The notes: generated from the sequence alone by a model not told the origin. 64,000 nt of DNA from Cydia pomonella (GCF_033807575.1 NC_084717.1:4651692-4715691), one strand, 5' to 3'; positions 10,535 to 19,955 are shown, counted from the stretch's first letter. A program made the numbers and translations.

Positions 10535-10738
10535 AACTACCTGCAAAACTCCTACTCATAGTGTTGTGTTCCTGCCGGTGAGTAAGGTTGCCAGAGCTCA
10601 ACGAGGGTGGGAGGGGGTTAGGGTCGGCAACGCGCATGTAACTCCTCTGGAGTTGCAGGCGTACATAGGCTACGGATACTGCTTACCATCAGGCAGGCCG
10701 TATGCTTGTTTGCCGCCGACGTAGTATAAAAAAAACTT
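10535..10738 (+). mobile_element. Dispersed retroelement 3' end (family Z), copy 1
   Basis: CTCATAGTGTTGTGTTCCTG, GTGAGTAAGGTTGCCAGAGC, CTCCTCTGGAGTTGCAGGCG, CTTACCATCAGGCAGGCCG, GACGTAGTATAAAAAAAA. The A-rich end suggests retroposition. Other copies: 27945, 39795, 42909, 43350, 44461 and 45307. Short frames across it are not genes. Confidence 0.7.
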
Positions 10739-12269
10739 AGCTTTTTATCTACCAGTTAAGTTTACTCGTATTCGAAGATTGTGAAACGCCAACGACGACT
10801 TTATTCGTCATATAAGTAGCAAGTAAACAGCTTATTCAGGACTTTATTTGGACATTGTGAAACAGGCCCTTAGTATCATAATTGTGTATTGAGGCGATAA
10901 GTTATACATACAATAATAAAAATCTTAAAATATAAATATCATTTTGACGACGCAGTTTTCGGTTGCGCCACCTGTTCTGGTGCGGGATTCGGCAGATTCC
11001 CACGAAACCGCCGAAATATCACACCTTTCGGCCAGAAGAAGCAAGCAAATAAGCAAGTAAGTATCTATCTACAGTTTCAACAAGGTAACCGCCCTAATTG
11101 TATCGTAGTAGCTAACATAAGCTGAAGGCTGTTAAGCCGACTATTAACTCCGTCCTTGGCACACAATGGTCAATCCTGACAGGCTCGAGTATCATTAGCC
11201 GCGCCATAGCCTTTGACAGACACTTAGCTGTTTTGATAGATCATCGAAAATGCCCCCTTTTTGTCTCGTCTTACTTGTATAAGTTGCGTTGACAGAGAAG
11301 ACAGACTAGTCACTTCTGTTACTCGACTACCACGATTACCATATTCACAACAATAGTAGTACGTTTTGGATGTTTTCTATGTATTTAAGTATTTGTATAT
11401 TATTATATAGTATTGTGTGGTACCGCCGAATCAGTTAATTTTTTTTTACGTTACGATTTACGAATTGCTACACCAAGTAAGACGCTGTATGTGTTGCACC
11501 TACATTCAGTACGAAGGGTGTCGCGTTTCAGAGGTTCCGGGGCAAACTGCCGAATCCGACTCCGACTCCGACTTAAGAGCAGCCGATTCAACGGAGCCAC
11601 GCCGTTCTATTATTTAAATAATGTTGAAATAGTTTAAATTTTATAAATTTCTTATGTATGTCACCTACAATATTCAGAAAGCTTTACCAACGTCAATTAG
11701 TTCATTTATGTTTTATCCCTTTGTAACACATGTAAGTCAAGATGACAGATAAAGACAAACGATTAATGGCTAATAATTGAGCCGTTTTTCCTTAATCAAA
11801 TTTTAAATTTAAAAAGTACAGATTTGAACAAAAAGTCATGCTTCCAACATACAAATTTTCAGAAGTAGGTATATACTTTTTTATTTAACCCTTTAACGGT
11901 CAAGATTAAAAAAATACACGATTCAATCCATCGCCTCCTTAAAGTCCGAAACATTCTGCATAAAAAATAAGATGATGTTATAGAATGGTATATACGTTTG
12001 AACAATGTCCGTCAAGAAAAATAGTCTTCAAAGATTGAATGACCTCCATAAAAGAACACGCATAACGCTAACTCACATTGAAAAAGTTATTGACCCACAT
12101 ATTCAAGAACTGCAACTTGACCAAAACTGAAGAGGCTCTTCTTACAACATTCGAGTCAAGACAGCCTTAAACGAAAATGATTTATTACTGCTATTTACTT
12201 TGACACTTTTATTAGAACATTTTCAACAAACTGCAGATGGGTGATACACATTTTATAGTATGGTCAAGT
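10739..12269. other. Unannotated 1.5 kb
   Basis: Two segments look inverted relative to each other: 10955-11010 (CACCTGTTCTGGTGCGGGAT, GGCAGATTCCCACGAAACC) and 11530-11560 (GGTTCCGGGGCAAACTGCCG). They are too short and diverged to call an element. A short (CCGACT)3 run sits at 11556-11574. Frames at 11413-11637 are not convincing. Confidence 0.35.
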
Positions 12270-12481
12270 CTGCGTTTCCACCAAAGCTGTGCGAGGATGC
12301 GTAGCGAGGGATGTGTTTGACATGGACCAATAGCAACGCATTTACCTATACTTGCTCACTCGGCTACGTCTCCCCGCACGACTCAGCTACCACGCATATC
12401 TCTGGTGGAAACATTCACATCGTTCCACATCTTTGCTACGCAATCTCGCACCGGCACCGCTTAGCTTTGTTTAAAACGCAG
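12270..12481. mobile_element. MITE with CTGCGTTT termini
   Basis: The left end CTGCGTTTCCACCAAAGCT is complementary, with mismatches, to the right end AGCTTTGTTTAAAACGCAG. Matching subterminal blocks follow (GGATGCGTAGCGAGGGATG and CATCTTTGCTACGCAATCTC). An inner copy of the motif (TCTGGTGGAAAC at about 12399-12410) makes it a nested palindrome. No clear target duplication; no coding capacity. Confidence 0.6.
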
Positions 12482-12780
12482 CCTTATAAATATTGTATGA
12501 GTTGTCAAAAGAAGTGACCTTTTTTAAAATGTGTTTGGATAGAGAGAGATAACACTAACATTTTGTTTTAAGTTTAAGTTTTTTTTTTTTTTTTACTTGT
12601 TACTAATGATTATGAAGTCTGTTTATCGAAATTTAATAAGTTATTTTACTTTTTTCCTAACGTTTTTCTTTTAATCGCGAGAATGTTTAAACATGGAAGT
12701 ACGACGCCATTACTATGGCTGTATAAGATAAAATATTTTTAGGGACAAACTTGCACAGATCGACCTAGACCCAAACTAAG
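12482..12780. other. No recognisable feature; T16 run
   Basis: A 16-base T run lies at 12579-12594. Otherwise nothing assignable. Confidence 0.45.
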
Positions 12781-12960
12781 GTGTCGGCTTACGTGAGTGA
12801 ATAACTCGCGAACGCGATGCGGCGCGGCGCGGGTGAATTCAATCCTTTGGAACACCTATGGAAGTGTCCTACGTGGGCGATCTCGTTGTGAACGCGAATG
12901 CCGTTGGGCCACTGCGCCGCGCCGCGTCACATCGCGAGTTATTCGCTCACGTAAGCCACT
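12781..12960 (+). mobile_element. GC-rich MITE (family C), copy 1
   Basis: Arms GGCTTACGTGAGTGAATAAC and its partner GTTATTCGCTCACGTAAGCC enclose CGCG/GCGC-rich blocks (GCGGCGCGGCGCGGG, GCGCCGCGCCGCGTC) and a conserved core ATGGAAGTGTCCTACGTGGG. Copies at 14812-14992 (inverted) and 60520-60675. Its base composition contrasts strongly with the flanks. Confidence 0.7.
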
Positions 12961-12965
12961 GCGTA

Positions 12966-13042
12966 AGCAAATTCGAACCCGGGACCATCAGCTTTATTGG
13001 CAGGGTCACTACCCACTAGCCCAAGCCGATCGCGCGATCGTC
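12966..13042 (-). mobile_element. SINE family B head, truncated
   Basis: The minus strand keeps the tRNA-like head of SINE B: box A region GGCTAGTGGG, then AGTGACCCTGCCAATAAAGC and box B GGTTCGAATTTGC-like sequence. It stops at the edge of the neighbouring family C MITE, and the rest of the SINE is absent. Confidence 0.65.
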
Positions 13043-13298
13043 AAAATATTTTATATATAAAATTTTAAATGTGTTTGGTTGTCATAGAGTTGTCAGCCTG
13101 TCACGTTCCTGTGTTTATACGTCTCTTCGCGGGCTCTTTCTTTCAGAATCCCTTTGGAATCCGCTATTTTAAATTGTAATCTTTAAATGAAATGTTGGTT
13201 TTTAGGGAAATAAAAAACATGTATACCTTAGAATTCAGTTTTATTTCGATACACAATATAATAACGTACATGTATTAAAATAATGTTAAATTATTACG
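13043..13298. other. No recognisable feature
   Basis: Nothing assignable. Confidence 0.4.
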
Positions 13299-13352
13299 AC
13301 GCGAAGAACGGCCGTCGTGAACGCTGCTCGCACGGTTAGTGCGAGAAAACAT
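13299..13352 (+). repeat. Dispersed repeat fragment (family T), copy 1
   Basis: GGCCGTCGTGAACGCTGCTC then GCACGGTTAGTGC matches the complement of 59176-59224. The rest of the family is not visible here. Confidence 0.5.
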
Positions 13353-13714
13353 GTCGCGCGAGTCATTAAAAACACGTGAGTGTCAACCTTAAAATTAGTT
13401 TAAAAATAATGTTGTCAAGGACGTCGACTGGGAGGCCAATTCCAACTTACATTTTGATGTATAAATGATTTCATAATGTATTGTCATTTTGTTTACATGC
13501 CCCCGTGCACTTCGCTGATGCTTTTTCGCACATGTTATGGCGTAAGCGAGACGCACGGACGAACAATAACAAACTGACATCAGTTAGATTCAAGTTTTAA
13601 TTGACTTCGGAATGTAGGCCAAATGCCTAATTGAAGAAAGTGGTTTTTCGGGCTCTCTATGCCTTGGCTGGAGTCAGACCAAGATAAGTTGGTAGCGATT
13701 TTGATAGCCCAGGC
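13353..13714. other. No recognisable feature
   Basis: The segment ACCAAGATAAGTTGG then TAGCGATTTTGATAGCCC at 13678-13712 looks like a piece of a lepidopteran repeat (similar wording at 37768-37795), but I cannot delimit it. Confidence 0.35.
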
Positions 13715-13940
13715 GGTCAATTCGAACTTGCAGGACATCAAACTGATATTAGTATGATATTGGAATGATACCAGTTAGCTGCCATTCGCGCGGGTGTTTT
13801 ACTCGCACTTACAGTCCGATTTGAACTTTAAATGACGATTTAAAGTGACGTTTTTGTTTGAGGAAAGGTCACTTCTGGCACTGACATATCTAATCCATAT
13901 CGTATTTTTAGGTAGTTTTGACGTATCTTAAAATTGTCAT
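13715..13940. mobile_element. MITE family M, composite of two copies
   Basis: 13715-13800 begins GGTCAATTCGAACTTGCAGG and carries a GATATTAGTATGATATTGGA core. 13815-13940 begins GTCCGATTTGAACTTTAAAT and carries GTGACGTTTTTGTTTGAGG. Both motifs recur in family M copies at 14368, 29797, 30031, 46864, 55709 and 56768. There is no coding content. Confidence 0.55.
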
Positions 13941-14170
13941 CGGTCTGACTTATTATGTTATGAGCAATACCTGCAGAAATAAGGACAGAAACATCCGATA
14001 TTCACGCGTCTATTGAGAAACTTTTTACTTGATGACCCATTATATTCAATAAGTGAAATGTTTTACTGTGTAATTCATAATCGCATACCTATTTTGATAT
14101 TGACTTTGTTTATTATTATTGATATTATCTAACGATCCTTTTCAGGAGAAATTTTTCATATTAAATATTA

Positions 14171-14225
14171 TTAATAAAGTAAGTAAGTAAATATTCTTTA
14201 TTGCATCAACAATTATACATTTTAC
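14171..14225 (-). mobile_element. LINE 3' terminus, minus strand
   Basis: The minus strand reads TTGATGCAATAAAGAATATT followed by a (TTAC)n tail. This is the simple-repeat 3' end typical of insect non-LTR elements; the body upstream is not recognisable. Confidence 0.5.
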
Positions 14226-14367
14226 ATACATGTAAAACTACAAATGAAATAAAATGAATTTATTTGGATTATCTTGCTATCATTAAAAAAAAAATTAACA
14301 ATCACAATATAGAATCTTTTAAATTAATATTAATGTAATTTGTACTGTAATCAAATGTTGTGAAAAC

Positions 14368-14495
14368 AAGTTCGAATCGGGCCGTTAAATTAAACTTGAA
14401 CGAACAAGTCTGAAGGAAATGAACGCACAAATGACAGCTAACTGATATCATTCTAATATCTGTTTGATGTCAATGCATGTTCGAATTGGTCTGTT
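14368..14495. mobile_element. MITE family M copy
   Basis: Ends GTTCGAATCGGGCCG and GTTCGAATTGGTCTG. The core ACTGATATCATTCTAATATC is the inverse of the core at 13740-13790, so these two copies face each other across 600 bp. Confidence 0.55.
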
Positions 14496-14811
14496 AGATT
14501 TAGCGTAGGTATTAGTTATACAACAACCTTACACAGGTAAAGATACTAATAACTGGTTGAACACAAGGCACATGGCTTTTCTATAAATACAATAGAGTTT
14601 TCTCACACAATGGCGTGTGATCATTGCCAATTGAATGAAATTCTCGGACGATACCGTCGAGGCGAGCGTTGCACGGTGCATTCTATACAATACGTTTGGC
14701 CGTTTTATTTTAGGGGTTAAAACAGGATATATTAATGGTTTTGTTTCACAGGTACCCAACACCTCATACCCAACGAGCAGTATAGAGAGTATATGTTTTA
14801 TCCCTTTTTTA
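14496..14811. other. No recognisable feature
   Basis: Nothing assignable; the 77-codon minus frame at 14529-14762 has no recognisable pattern. Confidence 0.4.
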
Positions 14812-14992
14812 CTGCGCGGCTTACGTGGGCGATAACTCGCGAATGTAACGCGGCGCGGCGGCCCAACGGCATTCGGAGATCGCCCACGTAGGACACTTCC
14901 ATAGGTATCAAAGGATTGAATTCACCCGCGCCGCGCCGCGCCGCACCGCGCCGCTTCGCATTCGTGAGTTATTTGCTCAGGTAAGACACTGC
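14812..14992 (-). mobile_element. GC-rich MITE (family C), copy 2
   Basis: CGGCTTACGTGGGCGATAAC at the left and GAGTTATTTGCTCAGGTAAG at the right, with an expanded CGCGCCGCGCCGCGCCGCAC block near 14930. The core ACGTAGGACACTTCCATAGG is inverted relative to 12781-12960. Confidence 0.7.
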
Positions 14993-15088
14993 CTTACAAA
15001 CACGTAAGTCTACATGGCAGAGTAAATCAAAGCATTAATATCTAATTGCGGTTAGTAGGGCGTTAATGAATAAAGGGAAGGGGGTAGT

Positions 15089-15093
15089 AGTAG
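15089..15093. repeat. Target-site duplication, left
   Basis: AGTAG, repeated at 19956-19960. The left flank is itself (GTA)n-like, so the exact boundary has some ambiguity. Confidence 0.85.
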
Positions 15094-15353
15094 TGTGGGG
15101 AATAAACCTATCACTATTTAGCAGAGATCTATAGCACAGTTAAACCAAGAAAGTGTATACTAGAAATTTATTCCGTGTTTACATGAGAACTGTTATTGAC
15201 CGACTGGCATACATAAAAGTAAACAAACAATTCATAGAACCGTTGCTACACAAATACAAATTTGACAGGGTTCCGTCTACTGCCAGTACTGTGGTCCCTT
15301 AAAATAGGCGTAACCAGATTCTACAAATATCACATTAACATAATATTTCAATA
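15094..15353 (-). repeat. 3' LTR of the copia element
   Basis: 260 bp, identical base for base to 19696-19955 on reading. On the element strand it starts TATTGAAATATTATG and ends CTGTGCTATAG...TTCCCCACA. The 3' end is the usual CA, but the 5' end is TA rather than TG. The retroviral-type termini are set by the repeat boundary and the flanking AGTAG. Confidence 0.93.
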
Positions 15354-15365
15354 CGCCCCCTTAAT
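15354..15365 (-). other. Polypurine tract
   Basis: On the element strand AAGGGGGCG directly precedes the 3' LTR. This is the expected position and composition of the plus-strand priming site. Confidence 0.7.
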
Positions 15366-15455
15366 GTGCATATTCAAAATAAACGGTAACACAAATAAAA
15401 CATATAAAAACAAATCAAAGTGATATCAAAGAACAACTAGAAAAAATTAAAACAA

Positions 15456-16091
15456 TTAACAAGCAATGCCCAAACCGCGCATGCACATATAGTGCTTTTC
15501 TCTAGGCAGAGCCTTCGTTAATATGTCGGCGAGCATTGAGTCGGTCGGTAAGTACTTTAACTCAATACTCTTATTGTCCTTTAATACACTTCGTACAAAG
15601 TGGTACCTTATGTCAATGTGTTTACTCCGAGAATGAAACATTGGATCGTTCGCAAGGCAAATCGCCCCCTGATTATCTACATGTAAAGATAATGGTGCAA
15701 ACTTACGTAACCCAACTTCAGTAAGTAAGCTGTTCAAGTAGATAGCTTCCTTCATTGATGAGGCTAGACTTACATACTCTGATTGACAGCTTGAGGTGCT
15801 GACACATTTTTGCTTCTGCGACTTCCACGACACACATCCACCTCCTAACATGAAAACATAACCGGAATAAGAACGCCTATCTATCAAACATCCTCCCCAA
15901 TCAGCATCCGAGTAACCATGCAAAGATTTACCTGTCTTTTTGTAAACAAGTCCATATTGTTTTGTATGCTTTAGGTATCGCAGCACACGCTTTGCAGCAT
16001 TCCAACATTCCTCATTAGGGCAATCCAAGAATTGACTCAATACAGCCACGGTATTCGTAATATCAGGTCTTGTTCCCGTAGAGAGATACAT
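15456..16091 (-). pseudogene. copia pol fragment: RNase H
   Basis: 211 codons. It starts in the RT connection (GTRPDITNTVAVLSQF, about residues 6-21) and covers a copia-type RNase H. Acidic residues are at D62/D64 (GYSDADWGG), E105 (CQSEYVSL) and D139 (HVDNQGAI), followed by the RSKHIDIRYHF motif. The domain looks intact to its stop. The frame differs from the RT portion upstream, so it cannot be translated in line with it; the first Met at 16091 is simply the first one after the break. It is otherwise the same element. Confidence 0.9.
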
Positions 16092-16125
16092 CAGTGAACC
16101 TATAATCTCACGATATGGGTACTGT

Positions 16126-16908
16126 TCACTGTACTATAGGCGTAGATATTGGTTTACTTTTATCCATATTAAATTTGATTAATAAATCATCAATGTATTT
16201 TTCTTGTGACAATTTCATGCTTTTGTCACATCTGTCAAACTCTATGCCTAACATATATTTCACAATGCCATAATCTTTCAATTCAAACTTAGTGGCCAGT
16301 TCCTTTTTGAAATCTTCGATGCATTCACCTCTTTGCGAAGCGACGAGAATGTCATCCACGTAAACTAATACAAAGAGTTTAGTTTGCGAATCTATATTTT
16401 TAAAATAAAGACAAGGCTCATTTAAAGATGCTTGTAATCCCATGTACTTCAGCTGCTCGTCCAGTCTGATGTTCCATTGTCGACCAGCTTGTTTAAGGCC
16501 GTACAGCGATCTTTTGAGCCTGCACACACTGCCTCCAGACCTCAGGTCACATAACATCTTGCTAGCTCTTTCATGTATAAGTGAACCTGGCTGCTCCAAT
16601 CGTGTTAGATCTTGCAAACATTCATCTAGGAGATCTGGCACCTTCATATATATCTCCTCTTCTAATAATCCATTTAAATATGCCGTATTAATGTCCAACT
16701 GATGAATTTTAAGATCCAGCTCCACTGCAAGTGCAACTAATAGTCTTATCGAGTCAAGCCTAGCGACTGGCGCAAAAGTTTTCTGATAATCGATGCCGTA
16801 ACGTTGGCTAAAACCTTTTGCCACTAGTCTGGCTTTCTTCTTCTCAGTTCTATCGATATTCAACTTCTTTGTTAATATATATCGGCAACCAACAACATTT
16901 CGACCCAT
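16126..16908 (-). pseudogene. copia pol fragment: reverse transcriptase
   Basis: 260 codons covering most of the RT. Visible motifs are KARLVAKGFSQRYGIDY (about 25-41), FAPVARLDSIR, HQLDINTAYLNG with the first catalytic Asp at about 72, RSLYGLKQAGRQWN (about 133-146) and YVDD at 183-186. It ends at TGA 16126-16128, where a small indel throws the frame. The sequence before the first Met (16909-17010) continues RT/connection coding in the same frame. The catalytic residues are all present, so the defect is only in frame continuity. Family: Ty1/copia. Confidence 0.92.
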
Positions 16909-16993
16909 AGGTTTCTTGACAACATCGAAAGTATCGTTTTTGATTAAACTTTGAACTTCTGAAATTATTGCGTCTTTCCATCCTTTTCGTTCG

Positions 16994-19627
16994 TTACCGG
17001 ATAAGGCCTCCTTTAGTTATTTCGGCGACTCCAACGAAATCCACACAGTCTGCATACTCTCCAGTCGACTCAACACCTTCTTCCGTGGAAACCTGTGGCT
17101 CTACATCAACCATGTTGTATATCTTCCGTGGACGCCCAACATGACCTCGCTCCAGTCGTGGTCGCCCTGGACCTCTCTTTACTATCCTCCCCCCATCAAC
17201 ATGAACATCGTCTTGATGATGATCGTGTTGAGATGGTTCCATGACAATATATGGATCGTCTGTCATTTGACGGGCTTCAACGGGAACATCATCTCCTCCT
17301 TCAGGTTCTGGATCACGACTACTCGATGACTCGATGCACTCATCCTCGTGATTGGAGATATGTATTACCGGATTTTCACTAGTTTGAGTCGGATGGAACT
17401 CTACATCTACCGATACAGGTTGATTTTGAACATTTATCGATTCTCCCAAGTCGATTTCAAAGGGGTCAATCTTCAGGTTCACGTTTTCTTTACCTTTACT
17501 TTTTGTTTCGTGAAATTTCACATCTCTTGACATGATAACTTGTCGTTGTTTTGGCATCCATACTCTGTAACCCTTGCGATCTCTAGGATAGCCTACAAAG
17601 ATTCCTTCCAGGCTTCTTGGTGCGAACTTATCTTTCCCGGTTGACTTGTCCAAGACGTGTACCTTAGACCCAAACTTGTGTAAGTAGTCTACCTTGACAG
17701 GTCGTTCAAACCATTTCTCAAAAGGTATCTCACCTTCAAGACTTCTGGTCGGACAACGATTTCTTACATGGCAAGCTGTTGCTACAGCATCTGCCCAGAA
17801 ACCCGGAGAAAGTCCTGACGAAATCAGCATACATCTCGCCATTTCTAACAAGGTCCTGTTTTTTCTTTCCGCAACCGAGTTCTGCTGGGGTACTCCAGGA
17901 ATTGTCAATCTTCTTGCTATTCCTTCTTTCTTCAGGAACTCGTCGAAATCCCGATTACAGTATTCGCCTCCGTTATCTGTATGGAGATAAGTTATTTTAC
18001 GTCTGAATAGATTCTCTACGTGATTTTTATATACCTTGAATGTAGTGAAGACTTCACTTTTCTTGCTAAGAAAATATACTTCACACCATCTCGTATGATC
18101 GTCGATAAAGGTTACGAAATATTTCGCTCCATTTATTGACGTATGCCGCATGGGTCCTACGAGGTCAGAATGTATGATTCTCAACTTTTCATCGCATGGC
18201 CCACTCGATCTAGAAAAAGGCAACCTACTCATTTTTCCTTTCGCACAAATATCACAATCGTACAACTCGGCTACATCTGTCATCTTTAAGTTCATGCCAG
18301 ATTTGTTTAAGACTCGGACAAGATCTTTCGCATTTAAGTGACCTAAACACTCATGCAACGACCATACGTCAACCTTTCGCTCAGAAATCGCTGACACTCC
18401 ATCACAATGTTCCTCGACGTAATATAGATTACCTTTACGATTCGCGACAAGTTTAGTGTTACCATAGCTATCTTGAACACTAGCTATGTTTTTCTTGAAC
18501 GTAACGCTATACCCTTGATCAGTAATTTTAGCTACTGAAATTAGGTTACATCGCAAATCAGGAACAAATAGAGTATTTGGCAGGTGCACTTCAGTTTTAG
18601 AACCATTATTACATGAAGAAAATCTTACTGTCCCCTTACCTTGTACGTTTGTGCTCGAATTTGTCGCTAAATTTAGCTTACCGGGCAACGGTAGTAATGT
18701 AGTACCAAATTTATCTGTATCGTTGCACAAATGTGACGTACACCCACTGTTGACGATCCAATTTCCATTCTCGTTGCAAACAGCATTAACATCTGAAACA
18801 CAATTGAATGTTACAAAATTGGAATCAACATCTGGTAATTCATTTAAGTTCGACACATACTTTGCACTATCATTACGTTGTACTTTTATCTTCTGTGTAC
18901 ACTCAGAGGCTTTATGTCCATGCTGGTGACATTTGAAACATTTATACTTAAATTTCGAATTAGCCTGCTCAGGGGCATCATATGCGTGTTGACGATGCTC
19001 TATTTGTTTCTTAGGCTTAGAAGATCTCTTTCCTTTTACAAGAAGTGCCTTATCTACACTTTCTTTATCATTTCTGGAATGTTCCTCTTCTAATATCTTA
19101 ATTTTCAATGCGTCTGGTTTTGGCAATGCATCTCGAGATTCTATGGCACATCTAAAATTGTCAAAACTGGACGGCAAACTATACAGAAGCATTATAGAGA
19201 TCAAATCATTATGCATTTCAATATCCATGTCCGCTAATTGGCTTACTACATCGAAAAATCGCATGACATGTTCTCGTAAGTCACCACCTTCATCCAATTT
19301 ACGCAGTAACAACTCTTTTAATAGCGTAGCCTTTTTCGCAGGTCCCTTGGAAGCATGAATGTTCTGTAACTTTAACCATACGTCACGCGATGTCTTACAA
19401 CCTCTCAAATGTCGTAATTCGCTCGGGGTTATGGATAAAATTAGGTCAGACTTAGCTTTAGAATCGCCAATTTCCCATTTTGCTGCTTCGGCTACCTCCG
19501 CTGGTTTCTTGATACTCCCATTAACGTATCCCCAGGCGTCGTTTTTTATTAACACTGCTTCAACTTGGATCTTCCATGTTTCATAATTACTCTCGTTGAG
19601 TTGATCAATTTTTACAGTACTACTCAT
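16994..19627 (-). CDS. copia gag-protease-integrase polyprotein
   Basis: 877 codons from ATG 19625-19627, 68 bp inside the 5' LTR. Gag (about 1-225) starts in the DQLNESNYETWK style of copia gag. A CCHC zinc knuckle has C230, C233, H238 and C243. The protease site reads NWIVNSGCTSH, so position 293 is Asn where the catalytic Asp of D-S-G is expected. Integrase has H425/H430 and C458/C461 zinc ligands and a D488, D551, E587 triad (D35E spacing). The C-terminus is a variable linker with an Arg-Pro-rich RGPGRPRLERG stretch. The stop at 16994 follows an extra base near 17010-17011 that cuts the frame off from RT. Confidence 0.93.
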   Translation of the reverse strand: MSSTVKIDQLNESNYETWKIQVEAVLIKNDAWGYVNGSIKKPAEVAEAAKWEIGDSKAKSDLILSITPSELRHLRGCKTSRDVWLKLQNIHASKGPAKKATLLKELLLRKLDEGGDLREHVMRFFDVVSQLADMDIEMHNDLISIMLLYSLPSSFDNFRCAIESRDALPKPDALKIKILEEEHSRNDKESVDKALLVKGKRSSKPKKQIEHRQHAYDAPEQANSKFKYKCFKCHQHGHKASECTQKIKVQRNDSAKYVSNLNELPDVDSNFVTFNCVSDVNAVCNENGNWIVNSGCTSHLCNDTDKFGTTLLPLPGKLNLATNSSTNVQGKGTVRFSSCNNGSKTEVHLPNTLFVPDLRCNLISVAKITDQGYSVTFKKNIASVQDSYGNTKLVANRKGNLYYVEEHCDGVSAISERKVDVWSLHECLGHLNAKDLVRVLNKSGMNLKMTDVAELYDCDICAKGKMSRLPFSRSSGPCDEKLRIIHSDLVGPMRHTSINGAKYFVTFIDDHTRWCEVYFLSKKSEVFTTFKVYKNHVENLFRRKITYLHTDNGGEYCNRDFDEFLKKEGIARRLTIPGVPQQNSVAERKNRTLLEMARCMLISSGLSPGFWADAVATACHVRNRCPTRSLEGEIPFEKWFERPVKVDYLHKFGSKVHVLDKSTGKDKFAPRSLEGIFVGYPRDRKGYRVWMPKQRQVIMSRDVKFHETKSKGKENVNLKIDPFEIDLGESINVQNQPVSVDVEFHPTQTSENPVIHISNHEDECIESSSSRDPEPEGGDDVPVEARQMTDDPYIVMEPSQHDHHQDDVHVDGGRIVKRGPGRPRLERGHVGRPRKIYNMVDVEPQVSTEEGVESTGEYADCVDFVGVAEITKGGLIR

Positions 19628-19671
19628 TTCCGCTGAAAATTTCTTTCTTTTACCGTTAACACTATTCTTGA

Positions 19672-19695
19672 ATCGTGCGTAGGCTACATAACCAC
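19672..19695 (-). other. Putative primer-binding site
   Basis: The element strand reads GTGGTTATGTAGCC directly after the 5' LTR. GGTTATG is complementary to the CATAACC of the tRNA-iMet anticodon region, which Drosophila copia uses as a half-tRNA primer. The match beyond these 7 bases is weak, so the primer is not certain. Confidence 0.45.
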
Positions 19696-19955
19696 TGTGG
19701 GGAATAAACCTATCACTATTTAGCAGAGATCTATAGCACAGTTAAACCAAGAAAGTGTATACTAGAAATTTATTCCGTGTTTACATGAGAACTGTTATTG
19801 ACCGACTGGCATACATAAAAGTAAACAAACAATTCATAGAACCGTTGCTACACAAATACAAATTTGACAGGGTTCCGTCTACTGCCAGTACTGTGGTCCC
19901 TTAAAATAGGCGTAACCAGATTCTACAAATATCACATTAACATAATATTTCAATA
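19696..19955 (-). repeat. 5' LTR of the copia element
   Basis: Identical to 15094-15353. It should hold promoter and polyadenylation signals for the element. No TATA box stands out with certainty on the minus strand. Confidence 0.93.

Larger units (their letters stand above)
15094..19955 (-). mobile_element. Ty1/copia LTR retrotransposon, full length, defective
   Basis: A complete 4862-bp element on the minus strand. Two 260-bp LTRs, identical by eye, flank gag-protease-integrase-RT-RNase H in copia order. A 5-bp direct repeat AGTAG lies at 15089-15093 and 19956-19960. The gag-to-integrase frame is open for 877 codons, but the downstream pol portion is split into three frames by two small indels. 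LTR identity points to recent insertion; the coding damage means this copy cannot make a normal polyprotein itself. No env-like frame is present. Confidence 0.95.

Noticed and set aside
17141..19586. Plus-strand frames inside the copia element
   Set aside because: Antisense shadows of the gag-protease-integrase frame.
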